The notes under the pieces are model-generated. The model saw only the letters and a program-made list of their open reading frames with translations, was not told where the DNA came from and did not search any database. The position numbers were made by a program, and so were the translations under genes. Of a DNA stretch of 64,000 nucleotides, positions 26,017 to 34,641 are shown in pieces (the stretch's first letter is position 1; each line of letters begins with the position of its first letter). The stretch covers positions 124,001-188,000 of the forward strand of contig NZ_QKPO01000012.1 of assembly GCF_003258355.1 (NCBI RefSeq). The letters run 5' to 3'. The DNA comes from Confluentibacter sediminis. Its GTDB lineage: Bacteria; Bacteroidota; Bacteroidia; Flavobacteriales; Flavobacteriaceae.

Positions 26017-26436
26017 ATGAAAAACATATTAGTGTTATGCACAGGGAATTCGTGTAGAAGCCAAATGGCACATGGTTATTTAAATCATTTTTTAGATACT
26101 AGAAAAGTAAAGGTATATAGTGCGGGGATTGAAACACATGGTTTAAATCCGGGAGCTTTAGCTATTATGAAAGAAGATGGGATTAGTATAGACCATCACA
26201 CATCTAATAATGTAGATGAATATAAAGAGGTGAATTTCGATTACATCATCACCGTTTGTGACCATGCTCATCAGAACTGCCCATATATACCAAGCAAAAA
26301 TGCTATACGATTACATCATAATTTTTTTGATCCTTCAAAAGTTGTTGGAACAGATGAAGAAAAACATGCTGCTTTTTTAATAGCTAGGGAAGAAATTAAA
26401 GAGTATTTTAAAAATTTTATTGAAGAGCATTTTTAA
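26017..26436 (+). CDS. arsC: Thioredoxin-coupled arsenate reductase (low-molecular-weight phosphatase fold)
   Basis: The P-loop VLCTGNSCRSQMAHG (CX5R, with the nucleophilic Cys) marks the LMW-phosphatase fold. A downstream pair TVCDHAHQNCPY (Cys-x6-Cys) matches the two extra redox cysteines of the S. aureus pI258 type ArsC, so this is an arsenate reductase rather than a tyrosine phosphatase. The start could be at 26005 (MTETMKNI) or 26017. Its 3' end overlaps the convergent acyltransferase gene by 4 bp. No arsenite pump gene follows. Confidence 0.9.
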   Translation: MKNILVLCTGNSCRSQMAHGYLNHFLDTRKVKVYSAGIETHGLNPGALAIMKEDGISIDHHTSNNVDEYKEVNFDYIITVCDHAHQNCPYIPSKNAIRLHHNFFDPSKVVGTDEEKHAAFLIAREEIKEYFKNFIEEHF

Positions 26437-28265
26437 TCCTCTACATTATTCTCCATAAACTTACGTTCCAACTCCGCTTGGAACTCTTCCATAACAGGTT
26501 TTACGGTGCTTTCGGGTAAGTCTGCTATTTTAATGTACATTAAACCATCCACCGAATTATTAAATAAAGGATCCACATTAAAGGCGACTAAACGGGCATT
26601 TTGTTTAATGTATTTTTTAAGCAACACAGGTAGGCGTAATGCTCCTGGTTCTATCTCATCAATAACTTTATCAAATTTGTTTAAATCGGCTTCAGTTTCA
26701 TCAAACACAAAATCTTTATCGGCATCTTTTAATTTAACCTTGAATTCTTTTTTAGGATGGACATATTGGGCAATATAAGGGTCGTAATAATGCGATTTCA
26801 TAAACTCAATCATCAACGATTTTGAGAAATTTGAAAACTGATTGCTTATACTTACGCCACCAATTAAAAATTTATGTTCAGGATGTCGCAGCGTAATGTG
26901 AACAATACCTTTCCAAAGCAAAAATAAAGGCATGGGTTTTTGTTGGTAATCTTTAATGATAAAGGCACGGCCCATTTCTATGGATTGGCTCATCATTTTA
27001 TAAAGTTCGGGTTCAAACCTAAACAAATCTTGCAAATAAAAACCGTCAATCCCGTAACGCTCAAAAATTTTGGAGCCTAAGCCCATTCTGTAAGCGCCTG
27101 CAATTAACTTACTCTCATTATCCCATAGAAACATATGGTGATAATAAGTATCAAACGCGTCTAAATCTATCGCTTCATTAGTGCCTTCTCCAACCTCTCT
27201 AAAGGTGATTTCACGTAATCTGCCAATTTCTCTTAATATGCTTGGTATGTCGTCTGGTTTAGCAAAAAACACTTCAAAGTTTTTGCTTTGTAAAAGTCTG
27301 GAATCATTTTTTCGAAGCACTTCTACTTCTTTTTCCATAATAGCAACATTTACGGGAGTGACTATTCGCTTTGGTATTTTAGGTGTTTTTAAGGTAGAAG
27401 ATATATTATCTAAAATTTTTGATTTTTCTTCAAAGGAATTAGAAAGCATATAGGTTTTACGCCTTAAAAATTCTGAAAACTCATCAAGAGTCGGGTATTC
27501 TTTTTGATCGGCAACCGAAATAGGTCTTCCTATTCTAACTTTAATGACCCGACGTTTTTGTGTTAATACTTCCGATGGTAATTTAGCAGTTCTTAACGTG
27601 TCACTAATTTTAGATAGTTTGTAAAATAGACGACTGTTTTTAGCGTGAAAATAAATAGGAACCACCGGGACTTCAGCTTTTTTTACCAATTTCATGGCAG
27701 CTTCTTCCCAAGGTCTATCTACCATTAATTTACCATCTCTATAGGTAGAAACTTCACCAGCTGGAAAAATGCCTAATGGGCAACCATTTTTTAAATGCAC
27801 AATAGCATTTTTAAAGCCCGAAATGCTAGATTTTACGTCCTTTCTATCCTCAAAAGGATTTACAGGCATGATGTAAGGCTTTAATGGCTCAATACGATGC
27901 AGTAAAAAATTGGCTATAATTTTAAAATCTTTACGCTGCTCTAGCATTAATTTTAAAAGTAAAATACCGTCAATACCACCAAGTGGATGATTGGAGACCG
28001 TGATGTAAGCGCCATCTTTTGGTAATCGTTTTAAATCTTCTTCTGGTATTTCAAATTTAATTTGAAACTCATCTAATATACTATCCAAAAAATCAACATC
28101 TTTTAAATGCTTATTTCTTGTGTAGAATTTATTGATTGTAGATATTTTTAAAACCTTCATTAATATCCAACCAATAAACGTTCCTATAAAACCATAGTTG
28201 TCAACGTTTATGACCTTGGCTATTTCTTTTGCCGAAACTAAACCTATATCTTCCTTTTTAGACAT
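26433..28265 (-). CDS. OlsF-like bifunctional acyltransferase (aminolipid synthesis)
   Basis: This long protein of about 610 residues has two acyltransferase domains. The N-terminal part has an AGPAT-like block YITVSNHPLGGIDGILLL and PLGIFPAGEVSTYRDGK. The C-terminal part has a GNAT/OlsB-like fold: LREITFREVGEGTN, then YYHHMFLWDNESKLIAGAYR and MGRAFIIKDYQQKPMPLFLLW. This order matches OlsF of Flavobacterium johnsoniae, which makes ornithine lipids; related enzymes make glycine lipids in Bacteroides. The substrate amino acid cannot be read off. ATGs at 28283 and 28265 are both possible; the second is preferred. Confidence 0.8.
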   Translation of the reverse strand: MSKKEDIGLVSAKEIAKVINVDNYGFIGTFIGWILMKVLKISTINKFYTRNKHLKDVDFLDSILDEFQIKFEIPEEDLKRLPKDGAYITVSNHPLGGIDGILLLKLMLEQRKDFKIIANFLLHRIEPLKPYIMPVNPFEDRKDVKSSISGFKNAIVHLKNGCPLGIFPAGEVSTYRDGKLMVDRPWEEAAMKLVKKAEVPVVPIYFHAKNSRLFYKLSKISDTLRTAKLPSEVLTQKRRVIKVRIGRPISVADQKEYPTLDEFSEFLRRKTYMLSNSFEEKSKILDNISSTLKTPKIPKRIVTPVNVAIMEKEVEVLRKNDSRLLQSKNFEVFFAKPDDIPSILREIGRLREITFREVGEGTNEAIDLDAFDTYYHHMFLWDNESKLIAGAYRMGLGSKIFERYGIDGFYLQDLFRFEPELYKMMSQSIEMGRAFIIKDYQQKPMPLFLLWKGIVHITLRHPEHKFLIGGVSISNQFSNFSKSLMIEFMKSHYYDPYIAQYVHPKKEFKVKLKDADKDFVFDETEADLNKFDKVIDEIEPGALRLPVLLKKYIKQNARLVAFNVDPLFNNSVDGLMYIKIADLPESTVKPVMEEFQAELERKFMENNVED

Positions 28266-28378
28266 GGGTACAAACCTAATCAATTTTTTTCATTTTTCTC
28301 ACTTTATGGGCTGTCCTCAGCTAGTTTAAACTTTAAAATACTTAGTCTGTTTTTAAAGAATAAAAATTAGAAAATTAT

Positions 28379-29629
28379 TTATTTAGTAACCATTTGAACA
28401 GTGCCCTCCGTTAATTGTTTTAACAAAATAGTTTTGCCTTTTTCTAATTGACTGATAGCGTTTTTATTATAATGCCTTATGGTGTAAAGTGATACATTTT
28501 CATGGCAAGTAACTTTAAATTTAGCCTTTAAATCAAGTAATAATTTTTCAAGATTATTATAAATATTATCGACACAAACAGAAAAACTAATAGCAGAATT
28601 TTGAATGACATCTACCTTCATTTTATACGTATGTAACTTATTGAAAATATCACTAATATTTTCTTCAACGATATATGAAAAGTCTAGGGATGACAAAGAA
28701 ATTAAAACTTGATTTTTTTTTACAATAAAACAAGGAATATTAGGCTCAAGAATAAGGTCTTTACCAACCATAGTACCAGGTTCATCTGGTTGTAAAAATG
28801 ATTTCACATATAAAGGTATTTCTTTCTGTTGTAAAGGTTGTAATGTTTTTGGGTGAATAACAGAAGCACCATAAAAGGCCAATTCTATAGCCTCTCTATA
28901 AGATATTTTGTTAAGCAGCTGGGCATTTTCAAAATAGCGAGGATCTGCATTTAATACACCAGGTACGTCTTTCCAAATAGTTACACTATCGGCATTTAAG
29001 CAGTAGGCGTAAATAGCCGCAGTATAATCACTGCCTTCCCTGCCTAATGTTGTGGTGAAATTATTGGCGTCACTGCCTAAAAACCCTTGTGTAATGTTTA
29101 AAATAGATTTGTTAAAATTATTTGTAATTAAGGTTTGGGTTTCTTCCCAATTTACATTGCCTCTTCTATAATAATTATCGGTTTTAATATGTTCTCTGGC
29201 GTCAATCCAATTATTTTTTATTCCAATATTATTGAAATACTCACTTATAATAACCGTAGAAACCAATTCGCCATAACCAATAATCTGATCATAAACAAAG
29301 TTGTAATCAGGGGATTTATTAATGTCTAAAAAGCTACTCAATTCATCAAAAAGAGTGGCTACTTTTTTAAATGAAGCATGGTTTTCATCGTCAAATAAAT
29401 CTAATAAAATGGCATTATGATATTTTTTAACATCTTGAATGGAACTTTGAAGCTCCTTTTTATTGTTAAAATAATTATTAATAACAACTTCTAAAGCATT
29501 GGTGGTTTTCCCCATAGCAGAAGCAACAATTAATGTGTTTTTATAACCTACTTTGTGCAATACAGAAGCCACATTTTTTACGCCATTGGCATCTTTTATA
29601 GATGCGCCACCAAATTTAAATACTTGCAT
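28379..29629 (-). CDS. Aspartate kinase
   Basis: This 416-residue enzyme phosphorylates aspartate in the lysine, methionine and threonine pathway. The N-terminal motif VFKFGGASIKDANGV (more often KFGGTS), the LGREGSDYTAAIYA substrate-binding motif and KDVPGVLNADPR are all diagnostic. The C-terminal part is shorter than in enzymes with two full ACT domains, but looks ACT-like (SYIVEENISDIFNKLHTYKMKVDVIQ). It lies 1 bp downstream of a GNAT gene and is transcribed with it. This is a stand-alone kinase, with no homoserine dehydrogenase fused. Confidence 0.93.
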   Translation of the reverse strand: MQVFKFGGASIKDANGVKNVASVLHKVGYKNTLIVASAMGKTTNALEVVINNYFNNKKELQSSIQDVKKYHNAILLDLFDDENHASFKKVATLFDELSSFLDINKSPDYNFVYDQIIGYGELVSTVIISEYFNNIGIKNNWIDAREHIKTDNYYRRGNVNWEETQTLITNNFNKSILNITQGFLGSDANNFTTTLGREGSDYTAAIYAYCLNADSVTIWKDVPGVLNADPRYFENAQLLNKISYREAIELAFYGASVIHPKTLQPLQQKEIPLYVKSFLQPDEPGTMVGKDLILEPNIPCFIVKKNQVLISLSSLDFSYIVEENISDIFNKLHTYKMKVDVIQNSAISFSVCVDNIYNNLEKLLLDLKAKFKVTCHENVSLYTIRHYNKNAISQLEKGKTILLKQLTEGTVQMVTK

Positions 29630-29630
29630 A

Positions 29631-30110
29631 TTATAATTTTGATATATATTCTTTTATACCTTGTTTACTAAGTTGAACCACATCCCAATCGCGCATAACC
29701 TTAGCGCCTTTTTTTTCATAAAATGCTATGGCAGGTTCATTCCAATCTAATACTTCCCAATTAATCCGTTTGACACCTAAATTATGACCGTGTTTAATAA
29801 CTTCATTTAAAAGGGCGGTACCAAGACCCTTACCTCTAAAAGCTTCTCGAACAATTAAATCTTCAAGATGAATAGCTCTGCCTTTCCAAGTAGAGTATCT
29901 ATTATAAATCAAAGCAATCCCTTCAATTTTAGAGTCTATTTCGCCAACAAAACATTCAAATTGAGGAAATTCGCCAAAGCCATCATGTTCCAAATCCGTT
30001 ACTGAAATTTCTACGGCATCAGGTTCTTTTTCAAATATTGCCAATTCATTTATTAATTGCAATACTTGTGGCATATCTTCTTTTTTAGCCTTTCTTATTG
30101 TGAAACTCAT
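29631..30110 (-). CDS. GNAT family N-acetyltransferase
   Basis: This 159-residue acetyltransferase has the fold in order: MSFTIRKAKKEDMPQVLQLI at the N-terminus, the acetyl-CoA loop AFRGKGLGTALLNEVI near residue 97, and NEPAIAFYEKKGAKVMRDWD near the end. It resembles diamine/spermidine acetyltransferase-like GNATs, but the substrate is unknown. It is co-directional with aspartate kinase, with a 1-bp gap, and divergent from fbp. Its position at the head of the unit suggests it is the first gene of a two-gene operon. Confidence 0.88.
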   Translation of the reverse strand: MSFTIRKAKKEDMPQVLQLINELAIFEKEPDAVEISVTDLEHDGFGEFPQFECFVGEIDSKIEGIALIYNRYSTWKGRAIHLEDLIVREAFRGKGLGTALLNEVIKHGHNLGVKRINWEVLDWNEPAIAFYEKKGAKVMRDWDVVQLSKQGIKEYISKL

Positions 30111-30229
30111 AATATTTTTAAATTATTTCAAAGATAGTTTAAAGTTGAATAGTTTAGAGGGGAATCTATATCGAAAACGTTGTAGTTTGTAAAAAAATAA
30201 TAGATATTTGTAGTATTAAAAGCTAGTGT

Positions 30230-31234
30230 ATGTCTCAAAAAATACAAACTTTAGGAGAATTTATTATTGAAAATCAAACATCTTTTAAATATTCTTCAGG
30301 TGAATTATCTAGCCTTCTTAATTCCATTCGGTTAGCTGCAAAAATAGTAAATCATGATGTTAATAAGGCAGGATTGGTTGATATTATTGGTGCTGCTGGG
30401 GAGATTAATGTTCAAGGGGAAAACCAACAAAAACTAGATGTTTATGCTAACGAGAAGTTTATTCAAACCCTCATAAAAAGAAATATAGTTTGCGGTATTG
30501 CCAGTGAAGAGGAAGATGATTTCATTTCGGTAAACAGCCAAGATGAAAACCATCAAAATAAATACGTTGTTTTAATTGACCCATTAGATGGTTCTTCAAA
30601 TATTGATGTTAATGTATCTGTAGGTACTATTTTTTCAATTTATAGACGTATCACGCCAGTTGGAACACCAGTAACTCTTCAAGATTTTTTACAAAAAGGT
30701 AATAAACAAGTGGCGGCGGGCTATATTGTTTATGGAACATCAACCATGCTTGTTTATACGACTGGCGATGGTGTAAATGGATTTACTTTAAATCCTGCAA
30801 TAGGCTCTTTTTATTTGTCGCATCCAAACATGGAATTTCCAGAAGATGGACATATTTATTCCGTGAATGAAGGGAATTATCTTCAATTTCCCCAAGGTAT
30901 AAAAAGCTATATTAAATACTGCCAAAAAGATGAAGAAGATAGGCCTTATACTTCGAGATATATTGGGTCTTTAGTCTCCGATTTTCATAGAAATATGATT
31001 AAAGGGGGTATTTATATGTATCCACAAAGTTCTAAAAGCCCGAATGGTAAATTACGTTTATTATATGAATGTAACCCCATGGCTTTTTTAGCAGAACAAG
31101 CTAAAGGTAAAGCAAGTGATGGATTCAATAGAATTTTAGATATTCAACCAACCGAATTACACGAACGTGTACCTTTTATTTGTGGAAGTAAAAATATGGT
31201 TGAAAAATGTGAAGAATTTATGCGAGAAGCTTAA
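30230..31234 (+). CDS. fbp: Class I fructose-1,6-bisphosphatase
   Basis: This gluconeogenic enzyme removes the 1-phosphate from fructose-1,6-bisphosphate. The metal-binding and substrate motifs are present: [29 protein letters not shown] near residue 120, and [29 protein letters not shown] near residue 270. The 334-residue length is normal. It starts after a weak promoter-like GATATTTG at 30203 and is monocistronic, with a very strong hairpin at its end. It is divergent from the GNAT-aspartate kinase pair. Confidence 0.97.
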   Translation: MSQKIQTLGEFIIENQTSFKYSSGELSSLLNSIRLAAKIVNHDVNKAGLVDIIGAAGEINVQGENQQKLDVYANEKFIQTLIKRNIVCGIASEEEDDFISVNSQDENHQNKYVVLIDPLDGSSNIDVNVSVGTIFSIYRRITPVGTPVTLQDFLQKGNKQVAAGYIVYGTSTMLVYTTGDGVNGFTLNPAIGSFYLSHPNMEFPEDGHIYSVNEGNYLQFPQGIKSYIKYCQKDEEDRPYTSRYIGSLVSDFHRNMIKGGIYMYPQSSKSPNGKLRLLYECNPMAFLAEQAKGKASDGFNRILDIQPTELHERVPFICGSKNMVEKCEEFMREA

Positions 31235-31270
31235 TAATAAAAGCGAACTTTTTAGTTCGCTTTTATTATT
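31233..31270. terminator. Strong bidirectional terminator after fbp
   Basis: A perfect 17-bp stem with a 4-T loop begins inside the fbp stop codon and ends in the 3' end of the convergent DUF2490 gene (stop at 31269). Its flanks are AT-rich, with A-residues before and T-residues after, so it suits both genes. Confidence 0.88.
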
Positions 31271-31922
31271 AGAGAGTTACAAATGCCATGAGGTTTAGTT
31301 GATCTCTACTGGTATTTTCAAAAAACTGATTCATATATCCTGTTTCCAATCTTACATTACTGTTTAAATTAAAACCAATACCACCATATAATCTATTTCT
31401 ATCAAAAACAGAACTTTTTGTATTTAAAAAGATTTCATTGTATGCGGAAAAATAAAAAGGACTCGAATTTTTCAACGGAATATTTAAGCTTAGAAAATAA
31501 CGAAAACGCATTTTAAAATCATCTTCGACAAAACGTTGTTCAAAACGGTATCTGTGGCTTAATTTAATAGAGCCAATACGTTGGTTTGAAATAAATTGCT
31601 GAAAGATTCTGTGTTCATTAATACTAATTTTATCATTGTCAGTTATGTAATTTTTAGATAAAACATAACCATATCCTAGCAACGCATTATTTTTACCTTC
31701 ATTAAAAGTATATCCTAAACCTGTTCTTAAAAGCAGTTGTTCTAAATCTCCAATAGCATTGTAATTACGGTATTGAACTTCGTTATGGATATTCCATTTC
31801 GGATTTAATTTTTTATTTCCAATATATATAAGCCAGTTTCCAAAATTACTGTCTTGAGCATTTAAAAAGTTAGGTAGCGTTAAACATACTATTAACGCTA
31901 CCATACCTATTTTCTTTTTCAT
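31269..31922 (-). CDS. DUF2490 outer-membrane barrel-like protein
   Basis: This 217-residue exported protein is called DUF2490 from NFGNWLIYIGNKKLNPKWNIHNEVQYRNYN at the N-terminus of the mature part and from the alternating beta pattern to the end (YLSLNIPLKNSSPFYFSAYNEIFLN). The start at 31922 (MKKKIGMVALIVCL) gives a clean signal peptide; an ATG at 31934 is also in frame. The family is thought to form a small outer-membrane barrel. It is the last gene of the SulP-carbonic anhydrase unit, 24 bp after the carbonic anhydrase. Function unknown; it might be a channel partner for bicarbonate uptake. Confidence 0.82.
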   Translation of the reverse strand: MKKKIGMVALIVCLTLPNFLNAQDSNFGNWLIYIGNKKLNPKWNIHNEVQYRNYNAIGDLEQLLLRTGLGYTFNEGKNNALLGYGYVLSKNYITDNDKISINEHRIFQQFISNQRIGSIKLSHRYRFEQRFVEDDFKMRFRYFLSLNIPLKNSSPFYFSAYNEIFLNTKSSVFDRNRLYGGIGFNLNSNVRLETGYMNQFFENTSRDQLNLMAFVTL

Positions 31923-31946
31923 AATATGCTTCAATGTACTTTCACT

Positions 31947-32576
31947 TTATTCAAAAAATGTTACTTCACCAGTATTGATATCATACATGCCACCAATTAT
32001 CATGATTTCACCATTTTTCTCCATCTCAGAAAGTATGGGACTTTCGGCATGAATTCTATCAATAGTTAATTTCACATTCATGTGTGATACGTTGTCAACA
32101 AACTCTAAATTTTTAGAATTTCTTAAGCTCACATCCAATGGTTCCATTACGGCATTAACAGCGGGTTTTATTTTACTAAGCATGGCTGTTAAATTACCTA
32201 GCTTAACATCATCGCAGGCTCCTTTTATGGCACCGCAGCTCGTGTGTCCTAAAACAACAATAAGTTTGGTACCAGCTAGCTTACTTGCAAATTCCATACT
32301 CCCTAAAATGTCTTCGTTTACAAAGTTTCCTGCTATACGAGCACTAAAAATATCACCTAAGCCTTGGTCGAAAACCAATTCTGCCGATACTCTGGAATCA
32401 ATACAGCTTAAAATTGTTGCGAAGGGGAACTGTCCATCGCTAGTATCGTTAACTTGTTCTAATAAATTACGATTAGCCTTTAAATTATTTTGAAATCTTT
32501 GATTTCCTTCTTTTAAATATTGTAATGCCTTTTGAGGCGTCATTGTGGCTTGTGTTTCTCTTGTATGTGCTTTCAT
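31947..32576 (-). CDS. Beta-class carbonic anhydrase (SulP-associated)
   Basis: This 209-residue cytoplasmic enzyme carries the zinc residues C58 and D60 in ILSCIDSRVSAE, and H111 and C114 in VLGHTSCGAIKGA. It differs from the copy at 3928 in the extended N-terminus and belongs to another branch of the beta class. It lies 7 bp after the SulP transporter gene, the arrangement seen for BicA-like SulP bicarbonate transporters with carbonic anhydrase. The two probably work together to supply bicarbonate, for example to PEP carboxylase encoded at 47640. Confidence 0.95.
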   Translation of the reverse strand: MKAHTRETQATMTPQKALQYLKEGNQRFQNNLKANRNLLEQVNDTSDGQFPFATILSCIDSRVSAELVFDQGLGDIFSARIAGNFVNEDILGSMEFASKLAGTKLIVVLGHTSCGAIKGACDDVKLGNLTAMLSKIKPAVNAVMEPLDVSLRNSKNLEFVDNVSHMNVKLTIDRIHAESPILSEMEKNGEIMIIGGMYDINTGEVTFFE

Positions 32577-32583
32577 GCCTTTT

Positions 32584-34182
32584 TTATGCTTTATATTTTA
32601 ATTCTTCTAATTTGGGTCTTAGTCTAAAAAACTCAATATAGCTAGGGGGATTTTCTACAGTTCCACGTTCTGAAACTAATTTTATAGTAATGTTTCGGTC
32701 TTTTGCTTTAAATGCAAAATCATCAAGAATTTCAATAATATCATTATCTAAATACCTGGTTTTTCTAACATCAAGTTCTAAAAACGAATTGTTAGGGAGT
32801 TTATCCAATTCTTTTAAAATGGCTCCTTTGTTAAAGAAGGTGACTTCTTCTGCCAATGTCATCTTTATTTTTCCATCATCTATATCTTCACCTTCTTTGT
32901 GTAGAAAATATGAGTTTTGGTAGCTTTTTATTAAAATAACGACAATGCCCACCAAAAGTCCTAAACTAATACCCACTAATAAGTCAGTAAAGACAATGCC
33001 TATGACGGTTACAAAAAACGGAATGGATTGTTTCCATCCTAAATCATACATTTTTTTGAATAATGCTGGTTTAGCTAATTTAAAGCCCACAATTAATAGA
33101 ATGGCAGCCAGAACAGATAAAGGAATCATATTAAGAAGGCGCGGAATTAAAATAACGGATATTAAAAGTAAAAAACCATGCAAAATAGCGGATAGCTTAG
33201 TTTTCCCCCCCGATTGAATATTCGCTGAACTTCTAACAATAACCTGTGTAATAGGCAAACCTCCAATTAAACCAGAAACAATGTTTCCTGTTCCTTGTGC
33301 TAAAAGCTCTCTGTTGGTAGGCGTTACATTTTTATCAGGATCTATTTTGTCAGTAGCCTCCACACATAAAAGTGTTTCTAGGCTTGCCACTAAAGCAATT
33401 GTAAAAGCCGTAACCCAGACAGATGGATTTGTAATAGCCGAAAAATTAGGAAAACTAAACTGACCTAAAAATGAAGCCGTATCCTCTGGAATAGGAACAC
33501 TTACCAAATGCTTTGGTAAAATGGCTAAGTTTTCATTATCACTAGTAATCATAAAATAAATGATACCAATAGCTACAGCAACAAATGGCCCTTGAATAAT
33601 TTGAAATATTTTTCCCTTTTTTGAAAGAACTTTATCCCATAAAATAATAATTCCTAGCCCAATAAATCCAATAATCATAGAGCCTAAGGTGATATTGTCC
33701 ATAGCGTGGAGGATAGCTGAAAATGTATTTTCTCCTGATAGTTCATTAAAACTGTCAGCCCCCTCTGGTTCGGCATCATATCCAAAAAAATGAGGGATTT
33801 GTTTTAAAATAATAATAATTCCTATGCCAGTAAGCATGCCTTTAATAACTGATGAAGGAAAATAATACCCTATAATTCCGGCTTTTAAAACACCAAAGAG
33901 TAATTGTATTATACCTCCTAAAACCACAGCAACAAGAAAGTTTTGATAACCTCCCAACGTACCAATAGCGGTCAATACAATAGCAGCCAATCCTGCAGCA
34001 GGACCACTGACTCCAACTTTGGATCCACTAAGACCTCCAACAACAATACCTCCAATTATACCAGCAATAACACCTGAAAACAAAGGAGCACCACTAGCCA
34101 ATGCTATACCTAAACATAATGGTAAAGCGACAAAAAACACGACTATACTCGCAGGTAGGTCGTTTTTAATAGTTTTAAACAT
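32584..34182 (-). CDS. SulP family inorganic anion transporter, probably bicarbonate
   Basis: This 532-residue inner-membrane protein has about 10-12 helices and the SulP signature near its N-terminus (DLPASIVVFFVALPLCLGIALASGAPLF). A STAS-like C-terminal domain follows (NNSFLELDVRKTRYLDNDIIEIL). It is the first gene of a unit with carbonic anhydrase and DUF2490. That association favours bicarbonate rather than sulfate as the substrate, but the anion cannot be proven from sequence. No promoter consensus is clear in the 86 bp upstream. Confidence 0.92.
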   Translation of the reverse strand: MFKTIKNDLPASIVVFFVALPLCLGIALASGAPLFSGVIAGIIGGIVVGGLSGSKVGVSGPAAGLAAIVLTAIGTLGGYQNFLVAVVLGGIIQLLFGVLKAGIIGYYFPSSVIKGMLTGIGIIIILKQIPHFFGYDAEPEGADSFNELSGENTFSAILHAMDNITLGSMIIGFIGLGIIILWDKVLSKKGKIFQIIQGPFVAVAIGIIYFMITSDNENLAILPKHLVSVPIPEDTASFLGQFSFPNFSAITNPSVWVTAFTIALVASLETLLCVEATDKIDPDKNVTPTNRELLAQGTGNIVSGLIGGLPITQVIVRSSANIQSGGKTKLSAILHGFLLLISVILIPRLLNMIPLSVLAAILLIVGFKLAKPALFKKMYDLGWKQSIPFFVTVIGIVFTDLLVGISLGLLVGIVVILIKSYQNSYFLHKEGEDIDDGKIKMTLAEEVTFFNKGAILKELDKLPNNSFLELDVRKTRYLDNDIIEILDDFAFKAKDRNITIKLVSERGTVENPPSYIEFFRLRPKLEELKYKA

Positions 34183-34268
34183 ATTATAATATTAATTTAC
34201 TCATGGTTGTATAACCAAGAGTTGTTAAACTTAATTAATAGACTTTTATAAAGCCTGTTAAACCGAAA

Positions 34269-34562
34269 TTATAATATGTTTTGGTCGGGAGGGGGAGAAA
34301 TTAAATTGAGATGAGGCTTTGGGTAGTTTTTGAACTGATAACTAAAAGCCTGATGGTTTTTTAAATCGATATAAGTAATATAATCATTCAATTGTAAAGA
34401 AAAAGGGGGCACTATTTTTGATTTGCTGTGTTCTTCTTCTTCATTTAAAGAATAAAAAACAGATGTATCAATAGAATTATCTAAAACAGCAATGATTGAT
34501 GGCGCAGTAATAAGTGCCATGAATATTACCATAAAAGATATTGCAATTGTTTTTTTGTACAT
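34269..34562 (-). CDS. Small membrane-anchored hypothetical protein
   Basis: This 97-residue protein has an N-terminal hydrophobic helix (ISFMVIFMALITAPSIIAVL), then about 65 exported polar residues with EEEEHSKSK and a Pro-rich end (LISPPPDQN). I recognise no domain. It is 86 bp upstream of SulP in the same direction, with no clear terminator between, so it may be part of that operon. A large inverted repeat lies 22 bp before its start. Confidence 0.6.
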   Translation of the reverse strand: MYKKTIAISFMVIFMALITAPSIIAVLDNSIDTSVFYSLNEEEEHSKSKIVPPFSLQLNDYITYIDLKNHQAFSYQFKNYPKPHLNLISPPPDQNIL

Positions 34563-34584
34563 CTATGTTTTCAATATTGACCAA

Positions 34585-34624
34585 AGATAATATTTAACAT
34601 TTTTTAAAATGTTAAATATTATCT
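34585..34624. repeat. Perfect 19-bp inverted repeat between gltD and the 34562 gene
   Basis: AGATAATATTTAACATTTT and AAAATGTTAAATATTATCT are exact reverse complements, separated by 2 bases. There is no T-tract on the minus side, so it is not a textbook terminator for gltBD. It could be an operator for the 34562 gene or a processing site. Confidence 0.6.
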
Positions 34625-34641
34625 AAAAGTCCTTAAACAAA

